A stretch of 6,263 nucleotides of DNA from the NCBI GenBank assembly GCA_030624805.1, contig JAUXJL010000129.1, positions 1 through 6,263 on the forward strand, given 5' to 3'. The translations under genes and the position numbers were made by a program. Positions 1 to 4,976 of the stretch are shown here, in pieces. The notes beneath the pieces were generated by a model. It searched no databases. It saw only the letters and a program-made list of their open reading frames with translations, and had not been told where the DNA came from. Each line of letters begins with the position of its first letter. Within the stretch, counting starts at the first letter, position 1. The stretch comes from Acidimicrobiia bacterium (GTDB lineage: Bacteria; Actinomycetota; Acidimicrobiia; Spongiisociales; SHLN01).

Positions 1-251
1 AGCCGCCACGCCACGATGGCAGCGGCAACTGCCGCCACGAATCGGGGGTTCCCGAGGGGGGTGACATCGACGCTTCCGTTTGACAGGACCACCGCCGGCA
101 CGACGAGCGCCGCCAGCACCGCAGGAGCAACGTAACGCAAGGGCTGCTCGGCCCACGGCGGCATTGGTCGAGTGCCGAGTATCCCTATGAAGGAAAGACG
201 AAGGAGATACGTGCCAACCCCAACAAGAACTACGACCAGCCACTCACTCAC
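1..251 (-). CDS. azlD: AzlD family branched-chain amino acid exporter subunit, partial (C-terminus beyond window)
   Basis: This is the small membrane partner of AzlC, a pair that exports branched-chain amino acids and some of their analogues. The minus strand reads from a GTG at 251-249 without a stop to the window edge, giving 83 residues beginning MSEWLVVVLVGVGTYLLRLS. A family of about 100-110 residues would end shortly past the edge. The visible part has three hydrophobic stretches (about residues 4-26, 40-56 and 71-83). It also has the typical AzlD pattern: a TYLLR segment, a PPW-E-LRYV-PAVLAAL-P segment, and a GNPR segment before the last helix. The start lies inside the end of azlC (8-base overlap with its TGA), which suggests translational coupling and is the usual arrangement of this pair. 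The identification rests on pattern and context. The missing C-terminus is due only to the window boundary. Confidence 0.88.
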   Translation of the reverse strand, partial: MSEWLVVVLVGVGTYLLRLSFIGILGTRPMPPWAEQPLRYVAPAVLAALVVPAVVLSNGSVDVTPLGNPRFVAAVAAAIVAWR

Positions 252-933
252 GAGTACCCGCCCGCTCGGCCGAGACCCCAGCGGTGATGCCGGCCAGGGC
301 TCCGACGATTAGGCCAAGGTTGTATACAACGTCGTGGGCGACGAGGGCGACGAGTCCCCCGACCACCGCCGCCAACACCGATGGCCGACTCCTGAGAGCG
401 GGCACCAACAAAGCGAGAAACACGAGGGGAATCGCGAAGTCGAGCGACCACGACTCAGGGATAGATACGCCAAGCACGACACCGGTCGCAGTCGACACCT
501 GCCAGGTCACCCACAACGACATGGCACCTCCAAAGTAGAACCAACGCCGATACACAGGGTCGCTTACCGATTCGTAGCGAAGGATTGAAACCGCGAACGC
601 TTGATCCGTGAGGATGTAGGGCAGCCCCAATCTCCATGCACGCGGGAACTCCCGAAAGTGGGGGGCAAGGGCGGCGCTGTACATGAGGTGACGGGCGTTG
701 ATCACTAGGGCGGTAGCCAGAACAACCGCGGCGGCTGCGCCATCGGTAAATAGCTGCACCGTTGCCAGCTGGGCGGCGCCCGCGAAGATGATGAGGGAGG
801 TGGCGTATCCGAGACCGCCCCCGACCGAGCTCCCGGCGGCGGTAACCCCGAATATGAGGCCAAACGGGACCACCCCCACCAGAAGGGGGCCAACCGACCG
901 CATCCCGTCGAGCATTCCCGCGGGGGGTGACAT
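244..933 (-). CDS. azlC: AzlC family branched-chain amino acid exporter, large subunit
   Basis: AzlC is the large integral membrane subunit of the AzlCD exporter (LIV-E class), acting in the cytoplasmic membrane. The 229-residue product is mostly hydrophobic. It shows family hallmarks: GVVPFGLIFG near residue 20-29, FAGAAQLA at 50-57, INARHLMYSAAL at 78-89, LTDQAFA at 108-114, and FLALLVPAL in the second half. Its length is normal for the family. The ATG at 933 is preceded by AGGAG about 11 bases upstream, a rather long spacing. The in-frame ATGs at residues 7 and 11 are alternative starts that would remove only a few residues. The gene overlaps azlD by 8 bases and lies 87 bases downstream of the ClC gene on the same strand, so the three may share a transcript. 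No regulator such as AzlB (Lrp type) is visible in the window. Confidence 0.93.
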   Translation of the reverse strand: MSPPAGMLDGMRSVGPLLVGVVPFGLIFGVTAAGSSVGGGLGYATSLIIFAGAAQLATVQLFTDGAAAAVVLATALVINARHLMYSAALAPHFREFPRAWRLGLPYILTDQAFAVSILRYESVSDPVYRRWFYFGGAMSLWVTWQVSTATGVVLGVSIPESWSLDFAIPLVFLALLVPALRSRPSVLAAVVGGLVALVAHDVVYNLGLIVGALAGITAGVSAERAGTRE

Positions 934-1000
934 GGGCGGTCCGGCTCCTGGCTGGCAGGTAAGCCACGCTAGCCGCCGTCAGGCCCCGGGCCTCGGGCCA

Positions 1001-1015
1001 CCCGCCGCCCGCGGG
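1001..1015. terminator. Small GC-rich hairpin between the ClC gene and azlC
   Basis: In the 87-base gap after the ClC stop codon, CCCGC (1001-1005) can pair with GCGGG (1011-1015) around a five-base loop. A near-palindrome, AGGCCCCGGGCCT, sits at 981-993. No T-run follows on the minus strand, so this is at best a weak or attenuating structure and read-through into azlC is likely. I see no convincing promoter in the gap. Confidence 0.2.
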
Positions 1016-1020
1016 AACGG

Positions 1021-2988
1021 TCAGGCATCATCACCATCGTCCAGCAAAGGCTCGAGTATCTCGGCGGTGTCATCGACGCCGGTCGCGTTCAAACGTTCAA
1101 TCGTTCGGGCCCGGGCGGTCTCGGTGCCGAATGCCGTGACGACGTCGCCTTCTACAAGCTTCAGGTTGCCGGTCGGAACCATCACCCTCCTCTCTCGCTG
1201 TACCGACACGAGAGTTAGACCCTCCGGCCATACTGTCTCCTTGACCAGCCGACCGTCGGCCATGGATTGGCGGGGAATCCGAAAGTCAAAGAAACGCGCC
1301 CCCGGGTCGGTGCGCACCCGGAGCCGCTCGACGCTCACCTCGTGTTCGGTGCTGGCACTCAATGCCTGGTGGTAAGCGTTCACTGCTCCCACCCGTCGGA
1401 ACATACCAACCAGCCGGGTCGGATCGTCATCTGCCACGACGGGCAGGCGTCCAACTCCGAGGGCCGCCATGCGTTCGATGGCCAGCGAAACTGGAGCCGA
1501 CGGAGTCACAGTGGCAGGCCGTGGCGTCATAGCTTCGGTTGCTGTGATTTCGTGCGAGGCACCTCCCGCCCGCTGGATGTCGGAGAGGGTGATAATCCCG
1601 ATCAGCACATCCCCCTCGACCACGGGAAGGCCGTGATGGCGTTCCCTATCGAGGAGAGCATGGATGTCTGCCAGGGATCGGTCGGGAGCCACGCTTGTCA
1701 AGTTGCGAGTCATGACGTCGCCCACCGCCACCGTGTCGAGTAGGTCCACTTCACCGCGCCGGGTGAGCTTGATGCCGGCCCGGACCAACGGCATCGTGTA
1801 GGCGCTCAGCGGGTGCAGACGGTCGGCCACAAACGTCGCCAGGGTGCCCGCCAGCATGAGGGGAAGAACCAGTCCGTAGTCACCGGTGATCTCGAACACG
1901 ATGAGGATCGAAGTCAGAGGCGCCCGCGCCACCGCGGCAAACGTGGCGGCCATTCCGACGATGGCGAAAGCACTCGGCTCGAGCGTGCTCACCGTCCACC
2001 ACTTGTCCATGACCTGCCCGAAACTCGCACCTAACGCAGCACCGATGAACAGGCTCGGCATGAATGCCCCACCGGAGGCCCGGGCACCCAATGTGAGAGC
2101 GCTTGCCAGGATCTTTACACCTGCGATGGCGAGCAGCGTGTACCACAAGTAGGAGGCGGGCTCGCCGACACCGCTCAAGAGATCTTCGATAAAATCTTGC
2201 CCGGTTCCGAGCACCTCGGGGTAGACGAGGCCGAGGCCGCCAACCGCCAACCCGATCAGAACCGGCCTCATCCACACCGGCCCCGGCAGAGTGGCGCTCT
2301 CGGTGCGCGATAGCAATCGGAGCAACAGGTAGGCCGCCAGGGCCGCCAGCACCCCGAGTACGGCATACAACACCAACTCGCGCGGATCCTCCAGACTGAA
2401 CGATGCCGCCCGCAGTAGCCGCTCCTCGCCGACCAGCAAGCGGCTCGTCACAGCCGCCGACACCGAGGTGATGACTACGACGTTGAGGTGACGCAATCCG
2501 AAGTTGCCGAGAATCACCTCCATGGCAAAGAGCATCCCGGCGATCGGAGCGTTGAAGCTGGCGCCGATGCCGGCGCCGGCACCTGCTGCTACCAGGCTCC
2601 GCAGCTTGTCCTCGCCCTGGCCACCGAAGCGACCAGCCACTGAGCCGACAGTGGCGCCGATTTGCACAATGGGACCCTCCCGGCCGGCCGATCCGCCGCC
2701 TCCGATAGTGGCAGCTGTGGCGGCGATTTTGGTGATCCAGGCGCGCAACCGCAGCCGCCCTCCCCGCACTATGAGAGCTGCCATAGCAGCCGGGACGCCA
2801 TCGCCTTCTGCCTCCGGAGCGAACTGCCGCACCATTAGGAACGCGACTAGGAGGCCGACCGGCACACTGATCAGCGCAATGGCGTTACCGATCGAGAGGG
2901 CGGCGCTCAGTTCCTCGACCGCTTTTTCGACCAGGTCGATGGACCAAATCAGCAATGCGCTGCTGAAGCCGACCAGTACTCCGACCAC
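1021..2988 (-). CDS. ClC chloride channel/transporter with tandem CBS and C-terminal TrkA-C domains
   Basis: This is an integral membrane ClC protein that moves chloride or other anions. The core covers about residues 1-405, counting from the GTG at 2988. It contains the filter motifs GDGVP (62-66), GREGP (102-106, with gating Glu104), NAPIAG (146-151), GGAFMPS (306-312) and the SAY tyrosine (397). Two CBS domains follow (about 422-475 and 483-540) and would be expected to bind adenine nucleotides. A TrkA-C/RCK_C-like domain follows at about 548-633, ending with the typical LVEGDVVTAFG strand pattern; such domains usually sense small ligands. At the position of the proton glutamate of E. coli ClC (Glu203), the FAMEV stretch has Val158, as in many true channels. 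The first membrane helix is cut short if translation starts at 2988. The frame stays open upstream to about 3213, and the residues before the GTG (RAGTATFLTLAV) look like the missing helix start. The real start is therefore probably upstream, perhaps the ATT at 3075. The gene is upstream of azlCD on the same strand. Confidence 0.93.
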   Translation of the reverse strand: MVGVLVGFSSALLIWSIDLVEKAVEELSAALSIGNAIALISVPVGLLVAFLMVRQFAPEAEGDGVPAAMAALIVRGGRLRLRAWITKIAATAATIGGGGSAGREGPIVQIGATVGSVAGRFGGQGEDKLRSLVAAGAGAGIGASFNAPIAGMLFAMEVILGNFGLRHLNVVVITSVSAAVTSRLLVGEERLLRAASFSLEDPRELVLYAVLGVLAALAAYLLLRLLSRTESATLPGPVWMRPVLIGLAVGGLGLVYPEVLGTGQDFIEDLLSGVGEPASYLWYTLLAIAGVKILASALTLGARASGGAFMPSLFIGAALGASFGQVMDKWWTVSTLEPSAFAIVGMAATFAAVARAPLTSILIVFEITGDYGLVLPLMLAGTLATFVADRLHPLSAYTMPLVRAGIKLTRRGEVDLLDTVAVGDVMTRNLTSVAPDRSLADIHALLDRERHHGLPVVEGDVLIGIITLSDIQRAGGASHEITATEAMTPRPATVTPSAPVSLAIERMAALGVGRLPVVADDDPTRLVGMFRRVGAVNAYHQALSASTEHEVSVERLRVRTDPGARFFDFRIPRQSMADGRLVKETVWPEGLTLVSVQRERRVMVPTGNLKLVEGDVVTAFGTETARARTIERLNATGVDDTAEILEPLLDDGDDA

Positions 2989-3075
2989 AACTGCCAGTGT
3001 CAGGAACGTGGCGGTGCCTGCCCGGTCAAACGAACCGCGCGTGAATTCGACAAGTCGGGCTCTCAGCGCGGAAAT
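2989..3075 (-). other. Probable N-terminal extension of the ClC protein from a non-canonical start
   Basis: In the ClC frame these 29 codons read ISALRARLVEFTRGSF followed by DRAGTATFLTLAV and then the annotated GTG. The stretch gives a basic cytosolic segment followed by the first half of the first membrane helix, as expected of a ClC N-terminus. No ATG, GTG or TTG occurs in frame between 2988 and the upstream stop at 3214-3216. The best candidate is ATT at 3075-3073, which has GAGGA placed five bases upstream. CTG at 3066-3064 is a second candidate. A frameshift joining an upstream ATG (3149-3147, in another frame) is the third possibility. Confidence 0.5.
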
Positions 3076-3263
3076 CGTGGTCCTCGAATTCGATCGGAGC
3101 GCTGATCGTACTCCGACCCGGCCCGTTGCCGGCGCGGTGATTCGTTCATCGCCTCGAGATACTCGTAGATCTCGGTGAGATCCACCCCCGGCAGACTGAC
3201 GGAGGGTTCCAGCTCATCACTTTGGCCGTGTTCCACGCCCTCACCGCATCCAGGTTCGAACAC
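3063..3263 (-). CDS. Small hypothetical ORF upstream of the ClC gene, doubtful
   Basis: A 66-codon frame begins at GTG 3263 and ends with TGA at 3065-3063, inside the probable ClC N-terminal coding region. The product is acidic in its first half (EHGQSDELEPSVSLPGVDLT, then EIYEYLEAMNE) and basic in its second half. I recognise no family. An AAGG lies seven bases before the GTG. Third-position G/C is only moderate and falls near the end. The TGA overlaps the CTG at 3066 in the ClC frame as CTGA, which would suit translational coupling. Two other readings are possible: its ATG at 3149 could be the true ClC start separated by a frameshift, or the frame could be a chance shadow of decayed plus-strand DNA. 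I favour no function. Confidence 0.2.
   Translation of the reverse strand: MFEPGCGEGVEHGQSDELEPSVSLPGVDLTEIYEYLEAMNESPRRQRAGSEYDQRSDRIRGPRFPR
3081..3085 (-). promoter_or_regulatory. Shine-Dalgarno-like GAGGA that supports an upstream ClC start
   Basis: On the minus strand GAGGA lies five bases before the ATT at 3075. The conventional GTG at 2988 has no purine-rich element in front of it (the upstream bases read CTGACACTGGCAGTT). The ribosome binding site therefore argues for the longer ClC protein. Confidence 0.4.
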
Positions 3264-3484
3264 AAATTCGCCTTGGAGGAGGATGGCTATGCAGCCACAC
3301 GTGACCAGCCTCGAGGCTGGCGCCGGTTACTCCGACCGGGTCGCTCAAGGGATCATGGAGCGCCGCCTCCACTTTCGCCCTGTACGGGTCGACCGAGCAA
3401 GAGCAGTTCTAATACCACCTGCTAATAGCGCCCGGATCTGATCCACGATACGTTGTCGGGGTCACCAGAGGGAAACGTCCATCG
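3138..3484 (+). other. Region without an intact gene; protein-like fragments, probably decayed coding DNA
   Basis: No complete plus-strand gene lies here, but short pieces read like protein. From about 3207 one frame gives FQLITLAVFHALTASRFEHK followed by FALEEDGYAAT, and its first 25 codons are strongly G/C at the third position; the frame then degrades. From about 3320 another frame gives AGYSDRVAQGIMERRLHF. From about 3371 a third gives FALYGSTEQEQF, a TAA at 3410, and then in the same frame YHLLIAPGSDPRYVVGVTRG, which runs into the glpX remnant. I cannot name a family. The pattern, coherent peptide pieces hopping between frames, resembles the confirmed pseudogene next door. No convincing promoter was found. 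A TAATAG preceded by TGC at 3420-3428 is a possible extended -10 without a matching -35. Confidence 0.35.
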
Positions 3485-3858
3485 TTGAAAGCGCCGGAAA
3501 GGAATCTCGGGTGGGAACTCGTCCGGGTGACCGAGCCCGACGTCGATGTCGCGGAGGCGGTGGCCGCCGCCCGGCCCAACAGTGGGTATCGACGGGTTGC
3601 TCAATATCGGCGGGTCACCGGAGGCCGTCATGGCCGCCCTCGAACGCGTCCTGTCGGGGAGAGACCTGGTCAACTCCGACAGTTGTCTTCTTCGCAGCCA
3701 CCGGGATTACAGACGGAGAACTACTCGAGGGCGTAAGGTATGAACATCACACAGCCACAACCGACTCGGTCGTTATGCGCTCGAAGACTGGCTCGATCCG
3801 GTCGATGAGGGCAACACACGACGTCAGGAAGCTGCGCAAGCTGAGCGCACTAATCTAG
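3485..3858 (+). pseudogene. glpX: Decayed class II fructose-1,6-bisphosphatase (GlpX) remnant with two internal deletions and two frameshifts
   Basis: An intact GlpX dephosphorylates fructose-1,6-bisphosphate in gluconeogenesis or the Calvin cycle and has roughly 320-340 residues. Here only about 115 remain, in three frames. Piece 1 (3485 to about 3586) reads APERNLGWELVRVTE, matching the family N-terminus. It is joined directly to DVDVAEAVAAARPNSG, which belongs near residue 190, so about 170 residues including the catalytic metal sites (the family's DPIDGT region) are missing. After a one-base gain near 3587, piece 2 (about 3588-3680) reads IDGLLNIGGSPEAVMAA and jumps to LERVLSGRDLVNSD, skipping about 40 residues. 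After a second one-base gain near 3683, piece 3 (about 3682-3858) reads VVFFAATGITDGELLEGVRY, then an intact MRSKTGSIR segment, ending in TAG. The product cannot be functional. It ends 16 bases before the GAPDH-like gene on the same strand. Piece boundaries are by-eye estimates against the remembered family pattern. Confidence 0.85.
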
Positions 3859-3860
3859 CC

Positions 3861-3867
3861 GGGAGGA
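3861..3867 (+). promoter_or_regulatory. Ribosome binding site of the GAPDH-like gene
   Basis: GGGAGGA lies seven bases before the ATG at 3875, a near-ideal Shine-Dalgarno element. It sits just after the glpX remnant's stop codon at 3856-3858, so the gene keeps its own translation signal although its upstream partner is broken. This decides the start. Confidence 0.8.
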
Positions 3868-3874
3868 ACCACCT

Positions 3875-4933
3875 ATGGCAAACATCGTTCACGTCAAGGG
3901 AATGGGAACGATCGGCGAACCGCTCATCGGCCTTTTCGACGACAACAAAGAAGACTTTGGCGTCGACGAGATCACATTCCACAAGCGCACACCCCTCGTC
4001 GACGAGCGAGGCAAAGTAATGGACCTGGTTCGTCGGGGCGCTTCACTCGCGGTCGACAAGGACAAGTGGGCGGACTTCGAGGCAATAGGCATCACCCCGA
4101 AGTTCACCGCCGACGAGGCGATCGAGCGGGCATCGGTTGTTATCGATTGCACCCCGGCCGGAAATTTCAACAAAGAGAAGTACTACGAGAGTGCTCCCGG
4201 ACCACTCGGATTCCTGGCGCAAGGCTCGGAGTTCGGTTTCGGCAAGCCGTATGCCCGTGGCATCAACGATTCGGCGCTCGTCCCCGACGAAGACCGGTTC
4301 GTTCATATCGTGTCGTGCAACACCCACAACATTTCAGTCTTGGTGAAGACACTAGGCATGGACCTTGATGGGACGAGCCATCTCGTCGACGGTCGGTTCC
4401 TGTGCATGCGCCGGGCCAACGACATCAGCCAGGACGGCGCTTTTGTCCCCTCCCCAACCGTGGGAATTCACGAAGACAAACGATTTGGGACGCACCACGG
4501 TCGCGACGCTCACCATCTCTTCAGCACCCTCGGCTACGACCTGCCGGTGTGGTCCTCGGCCATAAAAATCCCGACCCAGTACATGCACTCCATTTGGTTC
4601 AGCCTGGCGCTCGATCGCGACATGACCGTGGATGAGGCAATCGACCGGCTGCAGGCCAACACCCGAGTCGCCATCACCTACAAGAAGTCGGCCAACCAGG
4701 TCTTCTCGTTCGGTCGCGACCACGGCTTCTACGGCCGCATTCTCAGCCAAACGGTCATACCCATTGAGACTCTGGCCGTCCGCAATGGCAATGAGCTGGT
4801 GGGGTTTTGCTTCACGCCCCAGGACGGCAATGCTCTGCTCTCTTCGTTAACCGCAACTCTCTGGTACCTACACCCCGGCGGGTTCGAGGAGCGGATCGAC
4901 GCCATCCGCCCCTACCTATTCCAAGAGCTCTAG
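3875..4933 (+). CDS. Divergent type II (archaeal-type) glyceraldehyde-3-phosphate dehydrogenase family protein
   Basis: The 352-residue product resembles archaeal GAPDH, which interconverts glyceraldehyde-3-phosphate and 1,3-bisphosphoglycerate with NAD(P) in the cytoplasm; archaeal members have about 335-340 residues. The N-terminal Rossmann motif is GMGTIGEP (9-16; GYGTIG in archaea). The ASVVIDCTPAG segment (86-96) matches the family strand before the ligand region. FLAQGSEF (113-120) matches the ILQGGE segment. VSCNTHN (146-152) carries the catalytic Cys148. MRRA (178-181) is the expected phosphate-binding arginine site. THHGRD (206-211) matches the catalytic SHHGPD. IPTQYMHS (232-239) matches VPTTLMH, and FSFGRDHG (277-284) matches the EYGRDLG segment near the end. 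HKRT (36-39) lies where archaeal enzymes contact the NADP phosphate. It is clearly diverged, so a related dehydrogenase with another substrate is possible. It has a strong ribosome binding site and follows a dead glpX, which suggests a former gluconeogenic operon. Confidence 0.8.
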   Translation: MANIVHVKGMGTIGEPLIGLFDDNKEDFGVDEITFHKRTPLVDERGKVMDLVRRGASLAVDKDKWADFEAIGITPKFTADEAIERASVVIDCTPAGNFNKEKYYESAPGPLGFLAQGSEFGFGKPYARGINDSALVPDEDRFVHIVSCNTHNISVLVKTLGMDLDGTSHLVDGRFLCMRRANDISQDGAFVPSPTVGIHEDKRFGTHHGRDAHHLFSTLGYDLPVWSSAIKIPTQYMHSIWFSLALDRDMTVDEAIDRLQANTRVAITYKKSANQVFSFGRDHGFYGRILSQTVIPIETLAVRNGNELVGFCFTPQDGNALLSSLTATLWYLHPGGFEERIDAIRPYLFQEL

Positions 4934-4946
4934 ACCTAAATCCCAA

Positions 4947-4963
4947 GCGGATCGGGCTTCCGC
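4947..4963. terminator. Weak hairpin in the convergent gap between the GAPDH-like gene and treS
   Basis: The 43-base gap between two converging stop codons contains GCGGA (4947-4951) and TCCGC (4959-4963) with a seven-base loop. There is no T-run on either strand. The position suits a bidirectional terminator, but the structure is small and the call is weak. Confidence 0.2.
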
Positions 4964-4976
4964 CTCTCGAGCTGAT

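Noticed and set aside
698..1375. Plus-strand 225-codon open frame across azlC and the ClC 3' end
   Set aside because: It is an antisense shadow of two well-supported minus-strand genes. Its composition is rich in Pro, Ser, Arg and Thr, and no family is recognisable.
3094..3116. Inverted repeat TCGGAG / CTCCGA with an 11-base loop in the ClC leader
   Set aside because: A 6-bp stem with a long loop is easily found by chance at this GC content, and no regulatory family is recognisable.
2504..3178. Plus-strand 224-codon open frame opposite the ClC N-terminal half
   Set aside because: It has Ala/Pro/Arg/Ser-rich low-complexity composition typical of frames opposite high-GC membrane protein genes, and the opposite strand is clearly ClC.
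3389..3428. Possible sigma-70 promoter elements (TCGACC, TAATAC, extended TGCTAATAG)
   Set aside because: Spacing is off (about 15 bases) or the -35 element is missing, so I do not call a promoter.
3422..3673. Minus-strand 83-codon open frame opposite the glpX remnant
   Set aside because: Its composition is random-looking, while the plus strand shows clear GlpX segments over the same bases.
3511..3858. A 115-codon plus-strand ORF as an independent small gene
   Set aside because: Only its last 59 codons match GlpX. The first part is an out-of-frame reading of the other GlpX pieces, so it is an artefact of the frameshifts.
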